The notes beneath the pieces are model-generated. The model searched no databases and was not told the origin of the DNA. It saw only the letters and a list, made by a program, of their open reading frames with translations. A stretch of 64,000 nucleotides of DNA from Eurosta solidaginis (Eukaryota > Arthropoda > Insecta > Diptera > Tephritidae), in assembly GCF_040869045.1 (NCBI RefSeq), contig NC_090319.1, positions 266,988,897 to 267,052,896 of the forward strand, given 5' to 3'. The position numbers and the translations under genes are program-made. Shown piece after piece: positions 42,971 through 54,225 of the stretch. How positions within the stretch are numbered: the stretch's first letter is position 1; the number at the start of each line of letters is the position of its first letter.

Positions 42971-44790
42971 TTATTCTAGTATAGTAAAAATCAATTTAAG
43001 ATTTGTTCTTATAAATTTAGTTTTAGAATGTTTCAAATGCTTTTTCCTGCTTTTCCTGCCGTATTCGGTAACATTTTCTCTTATTAATGTCCAAATATAG
43101 TCCCCCATCATGCTTTCCGTATACTGGCCTTGGTAGCGTTTCTCAAACTCCATTATATCTTGATGGAATCGCTCCCCGTGTTTTTCTGAATAAGCTCCCA
43201 TATTATCTTTGAACTTATCCAGATGTGAATGTAACATGTGCACCTTTAGCCACATTCTACATCCGATGGCTGAAAAATTCATAATCATGCCAGTATCAGC
43301 TCATCATAATTTTCATCTCTATGATTTCCAAGAAAGCCATGAATTACTGCCTTAAAACTGTTCCACGCTAGTTTCTCCTCATTGCTAAGTAGGTCAGGGA
43401 AAATATCGCATTTCATAATTTTTTTTATTTGAGGCCCAACAAAGAATCCAGCTTTAATTTTCGCCTCTGACAGCTTTGGAAAAAAAGTCTGCAAATATTT
43501 GAAAGCTTTAGACTCAATATTAAGAGCCTTCACAAATTGTTTAATAAGGCCCAATTTAATATGCAATGGCGGCATCAATATATTTTTAGGATCGGCAATT
43601 GCTTCATGTTTAATACTAAATCTTCCCACTCCATACTCAGTACATTCAGACCAATGTTTTTGGCGATAGTGGGCGGCATCATTTCTGCTATCCCATAGGC
43701 AAAGGTAACAGGAGTGTTTGGTATATCCACCTTGCATTCCAGTAAAAAACAAACCATCTTGAAGCCTCCAATAACTTCCCAATTGTATTCCGTATATTTG
43801 ATTGCAGTTAACAGCATTTTAATACAGTCATAATTTTCTTTGAGATGTATGGAATGTGCCAGTGGAATAGATGGAAATTTGTTCCTATTGTGTAGTAGAA
43901 CTGCTTTTAGACTTTTTGTTTAGCTGTCCATAAAGAGGCGCCATTCATTTGTATTACAAGGAATTCCAATTGCTTCAAATAAACCTTTCACGTCATAGCA
44001 AAATCAGAGTCCATCTTCCTTACTGTAGAAACAAGAAAATTCTTCATGACGCTTTCTTTGCCGAGATATTCGAACATCAGAAGTAATTAAATTTCGTTGT
44101 TTAAGCCGCGATGCTAATAACTCTGCTTTGTCTTTTGATAGATTTAAGTCTCTAATTAAGTCACTGAGATCTTCAGAGTTGAGGAGATGTGGTATTCCTG
44201 GTTCAAATTGAGGAACAAATTCGGAATGTACGGATGCAGATGAACTCGGTGTTTGAAAGCTGCCTTGAGGGAATAGTTGCTTTTCCAACACAGGTGGATC
44301 AAGTACAGGATTTTGTTCCGAATGTGGTACTGGAGCGGATGTCGATGGTAGTTCCGGATATATTGTTTTCCTTAAACGTTTCTCTTTCAGTGGTTTCACT
44401 ACACAAAAATAGCAATCAGTGTCATGATTACTCGGTTCCCTCCAAATCCTCGGCATTGCGAACTTCATGGCTCTTTCCTCACCCTGGAACCAAACTATAA
44501 TAAAACGTAAAGCATTTCATAACAATATCAGTTATTATGCAATTATATATACGTAGATATATGTATATATATATGAAACAGTTAGTACAATAAAAAAGAG
44601 AAAATAAACTTACGCTCCAGAATGCTTCTACAAGAGTTACATGAAACATGTGGAGCCCATTTTTTGTTCTGGTTTTTAACAGGTAGACCGAAGTAGGCTA
44701 GGTAGGTCTCGCAAATTCTTGTGTTTTTAGTTAAATCAAACTTTTTTTGTCTTCTTTTAATACATTTGCCACTGTGTGGAACTGTCTGAT
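42971..44790 (-). pseudogene. Degraded multi-exon gene of an uncharacterised multicopy arthropod family
   Basis: Exon 1 (about 44775-44614) encodes CETYLAYFGLPVKNQNKKW and VSCNSCRSIL and ends at a GTAAGT donor (44613-44608). The acceptor is TATAG at 44495, giving a 119-bp intron and an in-frame join LWFQGEERAMKF. Exon 2 continues with IWREPSNHDTDCYFCVV, DLNLSKDKAELLASRLKQ, SCFYSKEDGL, then a stop, a second stop after a WRLFMDS segment, a frameshift near 43770 (YLCLWDSRNDAAHY), PPLHIKLGLIKQFVKAL, AKIKAGFFVGPQI, another shift near 43285, and HSHLDKF, GERFHQDI, MMGDYIW. I recognise this as a protein found in many copies in insect and other arthropod genomes, with no assigned function that I can recall. 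CxxC pairs suggest zinc binding. The 5' side abuts a LINE, so the start is lost. Pseudogene. Confidence 0.65.
44495..44613 (-). other. Spliceosomal intron in the degraded gene
   Basis: Donor C|GTAAGTTTA and acceptor TTTTATTATAG| on the minus strand; 119 bp, AT-rich, with a TATA repeat in the middle. Splicing restores the reading frame between the two conserved coding blocks. An intron kept in a repeated pseudogene copy shows it was copied as DNA rather than by retrotransposition. Confidence 0.7.
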
Positions 44791-47400
44791 CGCTTGAGCA
44801 AAGTTCTTTTAGCGTGTGTATATAACCATAAAAAGTCGGTTTCTGTAAGCCCGTTCTTTGAAAAGTTGTCTTCATTGCTTGTTGACTATGATAACATAAT
44901 TATTTGCGGCGATTCTAATATCAACCTTCTTGTGCTTGATTCAGTACGTGGTATGTTTATGGATGAAGTAGCTAGCTCTGGTCTTTCTATAGTTAACAAC
45001 GTAGAACCAACTCGGCACGGTAACAATTGTATTTCTAGCCTTCTTGATTATTTTATTGTTTCTGATCCCTCCCTCGTTTTGCTGTTCGACCAAATATCTT
45101 TCATTTCAGATCACGATCTAATTTTCTGCACGCTAGATATTCACTTTAATGACCCTTATGTAGAAAGTTGCTTTATGTACAGATACTATCGCTCGATTGA
45201 TTTAAATGCATTGTACCTCGAAATGGAAAATACAGACTGGCAGAATTGTTGGTACTACCAGGATGTTAATGATAAGCTAGTACTTTTGAATGGCACACTT
45301 TTATCAGCTTATGACAAGCACGTTCCAACCCGCTGCAAGAAGTTAAACCCATGTCCATGGTTTAACTCCAGAGTCAAGGAAGCCATGAAGGCTCGTACAA
45401 AAGCGTATAAAACTTGGAAGAGGTACCGTACTCAACCTAATTGGGACTTATTTCGTGCAGCGAGAAACCAATCCACTCTAATAGTTAGGAAAGAAAAACA
45501 ACGTTATTTTGAGTGTAAACTTGATCCCTCCCTTCCTTAAGGCTTGCTGTGGCACAATATTAAAAGTCTTCGAATAAGATGTAAGGATACAAAAGAATGT
45601 ACGTTAAATGCTGATAGTTTGAATGAGATGTTTCTATCTAGTGCTTCGAATAATAGCTCCACACCGCAGTTTGTTCCATATCCTTCTAGCAAATACTCTG
45701 ACGTAACTTTCGAATTCTCAACTGTATCGGAGCTCCATGTCGCTAAATGCCTCAATAATATAAAATCTAACGCTGTTGGCGACGCACGCTGACGCACATT
45801 ATTAATCATTGTATTAAGACATCTTGCTTCCCTAATTCGTGAAAAATTGCCTACGTACGTCCCATTGCAAAAAATAGGCACGCCTGTTCTCCGGGCGACT
45901 TTCGTCCAATTAGTGTTCTTCCCGTCTTGTCGAAAGTTTTTGAGTCAATAATGACTGAACAAATTCCGTCTCACATTACAGCAAAAAGTCTACTTTCCCC
46001 TTATCAATCTGGGTTTAGGGCGGGTCATGGTTGTTCAACAGTTATGGTTAAAATTATGGACGACTTGCGTATGGCTTATGACAAAGGTGAAATATCCCTC
46101 CTATGTTTACTTGACTTCTCTAAAGCGTTCGACTCTATTGATCATATATTACTTTGCTCTAAGCTTACGTATTATTATGGATTTAGTAGGTCTGCTATTT
46201 GTCTAATGAGGAGTTACTTAACGGATAGGTGTCAAAGAGTCAAGATTGGCGAAGTATCATCAGCGATCAAAACCATAACTTGTGGCGTTCCTCAAGGGTC
46301 CATTCTAGGTCCACTACTTTTTAGTGTATTTATAAATGATATATTTTTAGCCTGTCGGCATGTAAGTATGCATGCATATGCTGATGACATTCAGCTGTAC
46401 CCATCTGGTCGTTTTGATACTATTAATGCAATGGCGGTAAAGCTGAATGAGGATTTACTAGCTATATCACGATGGTATACACGAAATGGCCTTCAACTTA
46501 ATTCAAGTAAGTCGTATGTCTTACCAGTTTTCAAAAATAAAATAAATCTTACTAGTATTCCTAATATTAATTTAAACAACAACTCTCTTGAAATAGTTGA
46601 AAAAATCACCAATTTGGGCTTCATTATTAACACAAATTTAACTTGTGTAAACCACATAAGTTTAGCTGTAGGCAAAGTGTATGGTACTCTACGTAACCTG
46701 TGGCAGTCAGCACCATTTACTCAAATTCATATTCGAAAGAGGCTTGCCCGTCAAATTATTTTGCCTAACCTAACCTACTTTGAACTAGTATATAGCAAGC
46801 TTGACTCTCAGTCGGCGCATAAAGTTGATATTGCATTTAATGAAATTACGCGTTATGTATATGGAATACGTAGGTTTGACCACATATCTACATGGAGAAC
46901 ATCTCTACTGGGATGTGACATCGCTGCTTATTTAAAAGCCAGAAACTGTATATTTCTATTTCGTTTAATGTATACGAAGACTCCAAATTATCTTTATGAA
47001 AAACTTATCTTTCCACAATCAGAGCGCTGCCTTGACCACATGTTGCCATATTTTAACCTTAAGAACTCTACTAGAATCTTTTTCAGCAATGCTGTTAGAA
47101 TTTGGAATTCAATACCTGCTGGCATAAAAACAAATTGAACGGAAGTAACTTCACGGATGTCCTATATAAATACTTTTTCACAAATTGAACCATTTACATA
47201 ATGTACTGTGTACTTATTTTTTTTGTGACGTGTTTTAATATACTTATTGATTGAATTAATTTAATTTATGGTTAATTTATCGTAAACTATTTTTAACTTA
47301 TCTCTGGATCCGAGTGTTATTTTTCTGTTGTGCAAAAAGAGATGTAAATCTTACTGTACTAATATTTTAGAAATAAAATTGAATTGAATTGAATTGAATA
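44790..47400 (+). pseudogene. Non-LTR retrotransposon ORF2 (endonuclease + RT), 5'-truncated
   Basis: From about 44800 an AP-endonuclease segment: VLLACVYNHKKSV, IIICGDSNINLL, LDYFIVSD, FISDHDLIFCTLD. It continues to 45540, shifts frame into LWHNIKSLRIRC (45544-45790), shifts again, and runs as RT to 47138: PGDFRPISVLPVLSK, LCLLDFSKAFDSIDH, CGVPQGSILGPLLF, YADDIQLY. The RT block is intact over about 400 codons. The 3' end carries a (TTGAA)n tail at 47378-47400. The pattern fits the CR1/L2-Jockey side of LINEs; clade is not fixed. The first ORF and the endonuclease N-terminus are absent. It is inserted at the 5' side of the minus-strand gene at 43-44.8 kb. Confidence 0.9.
47378..47400 (+). repeat. 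(TTGAA)n tail of the LINE
   Basis: Four tandem ttgaa units after aaataaaa. Short 3' microsatellite tails replacing poly(A) are known for CR1/L2-like LINEs. Confidence 0.85.
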
Positions 47401-47884
47401 TAGCAAAATGAATTAGCCGCTCGTTTACAACTTCTCGAAGACATAATTCTTCTGTGATATGCAAAAACATAGTGTCGCCCACAACGAGTGACCCAAGAAA
47501 CTACAGCCTCTTAAAAAAAAATTTACTTACAAAAACGCTATCAGGTAGCTGGCATGCTCTATTGCTAGGTCTGCCAATCCGTCAGTAAAAGTTTCGATGA
47601 GTTACTTAATATGTACTTAACAAATTGCCAAATCTACCTAAAATCATGTATATCTGGGACCTTTTATCTCCTTTTTACTGTTTCTCAGCCACATTTTTTT
47701 GTTTTTTTTTTTTGTTTTTTAAGATGAGTATGTTGTGCTTTAAGTAGATCTTTTTTCGATGCATCGCTGCCGCAGGTAGCTACCCGCCGCCCTCTATCGA
47801 CCGAAATAGCGCGAAAGGACCTACATTAGCCTGGTGCAAAAATGCAAAATTTTCAAATCGCTATAACTTCTATAAAACCAAATA
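47401..47884. other. No recognisable feature
   Basis: Spacer with a T run at 47692-47720. Nothing supportable. Confidence 0.4.
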
Positions 47885-47887
47885 TTT

Positions 47888-47960
47888 TTAACACGCTTTT
47901 ATTAGCTTGGCCTGTATGTAACGGAATCTTTGAGCTTAATTTTTACCGGTTTATAGAAGT
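47888..47960 (+). repeat. acacgcttttattagctt block, left copy
   Basis: acgcttttattagcttggcctgtatgtaacggaatct (in two pieces) lies just left of the 123-bp array. The same acacgcttttattagctt-gcctgtat...gtaacggaatct recurs to its right at 48674-48740, so the array is flanked by direct copies. Confidence 0.7.
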
Positions 47961-48600
47961 CTGATTAATTTGAAACTTTGCATACGCATCAAGGACCGAT
48001 GACAATGCATTAATGTGATGGTGTGGTGACATAATCTCAACGGCCATAAGGTCAATTGGCCATATTACCACTTTGAATGGCCATAAGTTTGATTGAGACT
48101 TTGCACACGTATCAAGGCTCGATGACAATGCATTCGTGTGATGGTGTGGTGACATAAGGTCAACGGTCATAAGGTCAATTGGCCTTATTACCACTTTGAA
48201 TGGCCATACGTCTGATTGAAACTTTGCACACGTATCAAGGATCGATGACAATGCATCAATGTGATGGTGTGGTGACATAAAGTCAACGGCTATAAGGTCA
48301 ATTGGCCTTATTACCACCTTGCATGTCCATTAGTTTGATTAAACTTTACACACGTATCAAGGCTCGATGACAATGCACTAGTGTGATGGTCTGGTGACAT
48401 AAGGTCAACGGGCATAAGGTCAACTGGCCTTATTACCACCTCGAATGGCCATTGGTTTGATTGAAACCTTGCACACGTATCAAGGCTCGATGACAATGCA
48501 ATAATGTGATGGTGGGGTGGCATAAGGTTAACGGACATAAGGTCAATTGAACTTATGACCACCCCAAATGGCCATAGATTTGAAACCTTGCACATAATGC
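47960..48600 (-). repeat. 123-bp tandem repeat, five units
   Basis: gatgacaatgca occurs at 47998, 48121, 48244, 48366 and 48489, a 122-123 bp period. Each unit also has gtgatggtgtggtgacataa, aaggtcaattggcc, ttaccac-tt-aatggccat and gaaactttgcacacgtatcaagg. The minus strand stays open across several units, giving repetitive HHHINALSS peptides; this is a by-product of a period divisible by three and is not a gene. The unit shares gaaact-tgg...cgatgacaatgca with family C repeats at 37.1 and 53.6 kb. Confidence 0.92.
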
Positions 48601-48669
48601 GAAAAAGGCATTCCCTTATTAATGATAGAAGTGGATGCATGGCACATCTACGAAAGAGCATACTGGAGC

Positions 48670-48745
48670 CCTTTTTTACACGCTTTTATTAGCTTAGCCT
48701 GTATCTATCTATGTATCCATGTATGTATGTAACGGAATCTGGAGT
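48670..48745 (+). repeat. acacgcttttattagctt block, right copy
   Basis: acacgcttttattagcttag, cctgtat and a short gtat run, then gtaacggaatct. Repeats the block at 47888, and its first 12 bases also occur at 49700. Confidence 0.7.
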
Positions 48746-48789
48746 GGAGCCGAGAGCCCCGGTAATGCAGTTCTCCAAACTCCGTTGCA

Positions 48790-49600
48790 TTTTAAGATAG
48801 GTACCTTTAGCTAGTGCAGGCCATCAGACCAAGGCACCATAAAGAAGAAACGGGTGCACAATGGCTTTATAAATCCAGTAGGTCACCTTAGGGGAGAATC
48901 CCCAGGAGGTGCCAATTGGCCTCTTGCAGGTGAACAGCTCCGCTGCTGCCTCCTTGGATCGCTCCACTATATGGTCACTCCATAATAGCTTGCTATACAG
49001 AATGACTCCCAAATACTTGACTTGATCGCTAAACGCTAAGAACCTAGCCCCAATTCTTGGCGGTGTAAGATTTGGTACTTTGTACCTCCTCGTGAAGAGA
49101 ACAAGCTCGGTTTTATCCGGGTTGACTTCCAAACCTGTGGCGGGTTGTACTCCTGGAGCAGCTCCAGGATGTCAGCTTGGTCCGTTGGCGTCACTGGAAC
49201 CCAGACTCTAGCCTTTGATCGTGAGGGGATATCACGCGTCTCCACTACCGTGAGGCGCGCGCCCGGATATACCACCCCTATCAGCGTGACGGCGGCCCTA
49301 TAAAGGTTTACCGACCTGGCGTCGTCACAGGCAATTAGCTTGACATTGCTCTGGAAACACCCTGCATCGGTGTAAGACGGCGGTGGACCAGGGTTGTCTT
49401 TCTTAACCTTAAGGGCCACCGTAGCGAGCGCGGCCTCGACCCAGTGCCACTGTTGTTTCCGGATCTTGCCATCTTCGCTGCTCTCGTCTATAATTCAATG
49501 ATCTTCCGACCCTTGGCAATTTCGGGGAAGGCTGCGTCCAGCCTCCCTGCGTCTTGGCCATTTTCGGTGCCGTGGGGTTGGATTCATCCATGGACCGCTG
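48790..49600 (-). pseudogene. Internally deleted LINE: ORF1 fragment joined to RT C-terminus
   Basis: On the minus strand 49591-49140 reads as an ORF1-type protein: MDESNPTAPKMAKTQGGW (49591), then in another frame CDDARSVNLYRAAV, GVVYPGARLTVVET, VWVPVTPTDQADILELLQ, as in ORF1 proteins with a DUF4780-like domain. At about 49135 it passes directly into an RT C-terminal segment, LEVNPDKTELVLFTRRYKVP, VKYLGVILYSKLLWSDHI, GFSPKVTYWIYKAIVHPFLLYGALV (to 48824). Endonuclease and the RT catalytic core are missing, so several kilobases were deleted at one join. 3' end not identified. Confidence 0.8.
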
Positions 49601-49654
49601 GCGTTTCGAAGTTTCATCACTCTCGACTAAAACTTTTGAAATTACTTGAACTAA

Positions 49655-49798
49655 AAAATTGAAAATAAATAATAATAGTTAAAAAAAAAACTAAAAAAAC
49701 ACGCTTTTATAGTTAATTATTTTCTATTTTTTAGTTCGGTTAGCTAAAAAAGCGTGTTTTTATAGTTTTTTTTAAACTATTATTTATTATTATTTTAT
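49655..49798. mobile_element. Small palindrome with aaaacacgctttta arms
   Basis: The left arm aataataatagttaaaaaaa...aaaacacgctttt (49665-49712) is inverse to the right arm aaaaagcgtgttttta...ttaaactattatttattatt (49748-49792). A loop of about 35 bp lies between. Its tip sequence acacgcttttat is shared with blocks at 47888 and 48674. Confidence 0.65.
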
Positions 49799-50792
49799 TA
49801 CCAAGATAAATTGAGTTCAGATAAGAACGTGAACTAAGTTTAGTAAATATATATCCATTTTTGATCAAGTTTTCGTGTTAACGGCCGAGCGGAAGGACAG
49901 ATGGCCGACTGTGTATAAAAACTGGGCGTGGCTTCAACCGATTACGCCCATTTTCACAAAAAACAGTTACAGTCATAGAAGCTACACTCTTACCAAATTT
50001 CACAAGGATTGGTAAATTTTTGTTCGACTTTGGCATTAAAAGTATTCTAGATAAATTGAATGAAAAAGGCAGAGCCATGCCCATTTTGAAATTTTCTTTT
50101 ATTTTTGTATTTTGTTGCACCATGTCATTACTGGAGTTGAATGTTGACATAATTTACTTATATACTGTAAAGATATTTCATTTTTTGTTAAAATTTGACT
50201 TTAAATTTTTTTTATTTAAAAGCGGGCGTGTTCGTCATCCGATTTTGCTAATTTTTATTTAACACATATACAGTAATAGGGGTAACCTGCCTGCCAAACT
50301 TCATCATGATATCTTCAACGACTGCCAAGTTACAGCTTGCAAAACTTTTAAATTACCTTCTTTTAAAAGTGGGCGGTGCTATGCCCATTGTCCAAAATTT
50401 TTATAATTTTCTATTTTGCGTCATAAGTTAAACGCACCTACCAATTTTCATCGCTTTATCCGTCTTTGGTAATGAATTATCACACTTTTTTGGTTTTTCG
50501 AAATTTTCGGTATTGAAAAAGTGGGCGTGGTTGTGGTCCGATTCCGTTCATTTTAAATAGCGATCTGAGATGAACGTCCAGGAACCTACATATAAAATTT
50601 TATTAAGATACCTAAAAATTTACTCAAGTTATCGTGTGTACGGGCAGGCGGACGGACGGACGGAAGGACGGACATTGCTAAATGAATTTCTTTTTTCGCC
50701 CAGATCACTTTGATATATAGAAGTCTATATCTATCTCGATTAGTTTATGCCGTTACGGAGCTCTGTGAGCTCTGCTCAGCTGAGTATAAAAA
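49799..50792 (+). mobile_element. Family A element, copy 4, truncated
   Basis: Begins inside the family at accaagataaattgagttca and lacks the hairpin end and the 130-bp array. It ends gtgagctctgctcagctgagtataaa. Collinear with copy 1 from 3645 on: cggccgagcggaaggacag, actgggcgtggcttcaacc, gtgggcggtgctatgccca, and a ggacggacgg run at 50650-50675. Confidence 0.82.
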
Positions 50793-51283
50793 GATTATAC
50801 ATACCTTATCAAAATATTAATGTGAGAAAAATTTTCCCATAAAATCAAATTATTTGTTCAATCATAATTAATACTTAAGTAAATATGTAAATCTTTATTT
50901 GGTGAAATGGCCAATTAAGAGTTTGCTGCATACAAAAAGAGTTTATTGGACCTTTACTTTTTGGAAAAACTTCACGTCATTTAATTAAAGGGAAACGAAA
51001 ATAGTTTGGCCAATTTCATAATTTTCTCTTGTTGTACATACATACGATGTGTTATTATCCACATTTTATGCCAATTTCATGCATATCTTACAATTAACAT
51101 ATTTTTAGTTTAAGTGGTTTTGAGTTATTCCAGTCGGATGTGCTTTTTAACAATATGTTGCATTTAAAGGAATGCTTAGTGATGTAGAATATCGTATTAT
51201 TTTTTCGAAGGTCTTATTGTACAAATAGTGATAGTTGTATTAGCTTTAAAGTAGCTACGCATTTGTGAAAATATCGAAATAGT
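50793..51283. other. No recognisable feature
   Basis: AT-rich spacer; the presumed single-copy target of the LINE insertion that follows. Confidence 0.45.
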
Positions 51284-51296
51284 TTTTAAGAACTGC

Positions 51297-52769
51297 CAGA
51301 ACTAAATGGGGTGCGCCTAAGCCTGACAGGTAAATCCAAATTTCTAGGCGTAGTTTTAGACAAAAAGCTGAACTGGAAGGACAACGTTATCCAGCGATAA
51401 AAGAAAGCGTACATTGCATTATATAGGTGTAAAAGAGCCATTGGCAAAAAATGGGGACTCATCCCCAACATATGCAGATGGATTTATACCGCGATTATCA
51501 GACCATACTGCTGTATGTGGTAGTCGTACGGTGGCCAGCCTTGAGCAAGGCGTCAATCCTAAACTTTTTGGGTAGAGTCCACAGATCCAGCATGATAAGC
51601 ATAAGCGGGGCTCTAAGAACAACGCCTAGCGAAGCTCTTCAGGTCATTATTGACATCTTTTCATTGGATCTGGCTGGTCATCGAGTAGCGGCAACGTCAG
51701 CCCTGCGTCCAAGGGAGTTGTCGTGTTGGAACAACAGGACCACAGGACACTCAAGTATCCTAAACAAATACAGTTTTCTCCCTCCTAGCACGGATCGCTG
51801 TGCGACCACAACAGTTGCGGAAACCAACTTTAAGATAAACATACACGGACGGCTCCAAGCTAAACAGTAGAGTTGGAGGTGGAGTATACTCAAGGGACCT
51901 TGACCTCCAGCTCCCATTCAGACTACCCGACCACTGCAGTGTATTCCAGGCAGAAGTTGCAGCCATAATGGAAGCCGCAGCTAGGATAGGGACATACATT
52001 GTCGGCAAAGAAATTTTTATCTTCAGCGACAGCCAAGCTGCCATAAAATCTCTAGGCTCCCACTCGTTCAATTCTGAACTAGCACTAAACTGTCGCCGAT
52101 CTCTTCAAGAGATGGCTCAAGAGAACCGTGTACACCTCACATGGGTACCTGGACATAGGGATATCGAGGAAAACTGCATTGCAGATGAACTCGCTAGGCA
52201 GGGTAAAACCAAGCAGGTTCTTCCTGGACAAGAAGGCTTAGGTATGCCCCTGTCCACATGCAAGCTAATGCTAAAAGAGCACATCTACCGTCAAGCCGAC
52301 GAAAGATGGCTACAAACACCAGGGTGTCGAACATCGAAAGAAACCTGGCCTAAATGGGATCCTAAAAGGTCCCGTCACGTGTACAAACTCAGAAGGGATA
52401 CAATTTCCACACTTGTGGGGGCACTATCGGGTCATTGCCTCATAGGTAGGCATGCAGAAAGGCTATGAGCGCCTTATCGTCGTTGCTGTAGGAGTTGTAA
52501 AGAGGATGAGGAGGAAGAAACGGTGGTTCACCTCATCTGCAACTGCCCAGCACTAAGCGGAGCACGGCAGCGCTTTCTGGGAGCTCCATTTCTTGATACT
52601 ATGAGTCAGGTTGTGGAGCATGTCGTCAGGGACCTGGCAGCTTTCATCAGGTCCTCAAAATGGTTCGAAGAGGAAAGGTAACGGTGTTTTTCGTGGTATC
52701 ACAACGGGCCTAGTACTACTGGCCTAAGTGTGCCCTCGGGCAGCCACCCTAACCTAACTTAACCTAACC
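51297..52769 (+). pseudogene. 5'-truncated LINE with RNase H and zinc motif, 13-bp TSD
   Basis: Flanked by the perfect direct repeat ttttaagaactgc at 51284-51296 and 52770-52782, which defines both ends. The body begins inside the RT C-terminal region (FLGVVLDKKLNWKDN, then a stop, YRCKRAIGKKWGLIP, WIYTAIIRPYC). After frame changes comes RNase H at 51940-52205: VFQAEVAAIMEAA, IFSDSQAAIKSLGS, LTWVPGHRDIEENCIADELAR, which retains its E, D, H and D positions. A stop follows HAERL, then a CRSCKEDEEEE...HLICNCPAL zinc motif (about 52490-52550). The 3' end is a CCTAAC-type tail. RNase H plus this zinc motif fits I/LOA/R1-group LINEs. Not functional. Confidence 0.93.
52745..52769 (+). repeat. CCTAA-rich LINE tail
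   Basis: accctaacctaacttaacctaacc: four units of taacc/ctaac at the exact 3' end of the LINE, just before the target duplication. The unrelated-copy LINE at 31870 also ends with cacctaacgtaacctaa. Confidence 0.85.
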
Positions 52770-52782
52770 TTTTAAGAACTGC

Positions 52783-53578
52783 GGTCGAAAAAATTATCAT
52801 CTTTATCGTAATCATTATTTGCTTTTCAATTAACTCAAATAAGAAAATATTTTCAGAAACAAATTTTAAACTTTTTTTAAGACCATAGCATATATGATAT
52901 TTTTTGAAATATTATTTTTATTATAAATAAAAAGATTTATCGCTGCGCCGACTTCGGGAATTCGACGTATTGGGGTGACGGCCAAGAGTGAAACATGACT
53001 TGACAAAATTGACTTCTGCTGCAGTTACTAACTGTCCTTAAGCATTATTGCTATGTATGTCAGTATCAATGGATCCTTGGTATTAAAATTTCGAGTTTTC
53101 GAAACTTCACGAAAGAAAATAAATTTCTTCAATGATATTCGGAAAAATTTTGTGATGATAAGCCTTGTCCCACTACATAAGCCTGCTGGATCTAAATTAA
53201 GAATCATAATTAATTATTATGAAATTTTTTTAAGGATCAATCGATCAGGAGAAATTCCTGAAGGTTCCATGGATTTAAGGACTTCAACCGGATAGTGCAC
53301 AACTTCGCATTCTTACACGATTGTGTCAAAAGATTGATATGCCATATTGGCGCCTCGAAGTTTTTCTTGGATTTTGGCATTAACGATATTAAAATCCTCA
53401 TTTTTAGGTGCCAAAATTGTCTTTTACCGAAGCCTATTCTAGTTTGTATAATAAGATTCAATATTTCAGCGACTGCTTATGAGCCATGATGCACTCACCA
53501 TGATGCTTATATGCCTTTAGAACCGCACTTTGGTCTGCCTCTTTATTAACCGGTTTCAATTAGCTCGAGTTGACAGGC
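52783..53578. other. No recognisable feature
   Basis: AT-rich spacer; short ORFs show no motif. Confidence 0.4.
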
Positions 53579-53835
53579 CGTGAATTTTGTAATTCAAATT
53601 TAAGTAACTTCGCGATAAGCTACAAGCTTGAAATTTGGAATATAGTACAGAACCCGATGACAATGCAATAATAAGAAAAAAACTCCGACAGGTGGCGCAT
53701 GGATCGACATATTTCAAAAAATCGTATTTGAGGTCCTATTTGGTCCATATTTGGAACACATAATACATACATGAATAGAAAGCGACCTATCATGTCTGAT
53801 TTGGCGCATATTTGGAGTTCGAGGAGGGACAAACA
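53579..53835 (+). repeat. Family C dispersed repeat, copy 2
   Basis: Aligns with 37060-37310 over atttaagtaacttcgcgataagctacaag, gaacccgatgacaatgcaataataag and aggtggcgcatgg. It carries an extra aatagaaagcgacc segment before ggagttcgaggaggg. Confidence 0.7.
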
Positions 53836-54225
53836 TACGATATAACAACAAAAATTGTCAATACATCCCAGTGCACGGGAAAAAGTGTCAATAAAATATG
53901 ACACTATGGCAGCATTGCCATCAAACAAGTCCAATTTTCACATCCATTCTGCACCAGATGTCGCAGTGTTGTGAATATCAATTGGCACGAGCCAGAATAG
54001 AAGTAGGATTAATGAAGACAAACAAAAAACCGCTGTGATGGCTGAATAGTTATAGCAGCGGCGCCTAAATGTTGCCGATGAAGGAATTTAGCAGTTCCCG
54101 AAATGGATCTATACAACGAGCTTTGGCAGTTGTCTAAATTTTTTCTTTCTTCTATTCTAATTTAAAATTTTTTTCAATTAAGAAAAAATTTATCATAACA
54201 ATAATAATGATAAAAACTTATTGTT

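Noticed and set aside
44189..44500. 103-codon plus-strand ORF
   Set aside because: Antisense shadow of exon 2 of the minus-strand pseudogene.
47943..48661. Two minus-strand ORFs of 124 and 116 codons with repeated HHHINALSS peptides
   Set aside because: They are translations of the 123-bp tandem repeat, whose period is divisible by three; no start context or domain.
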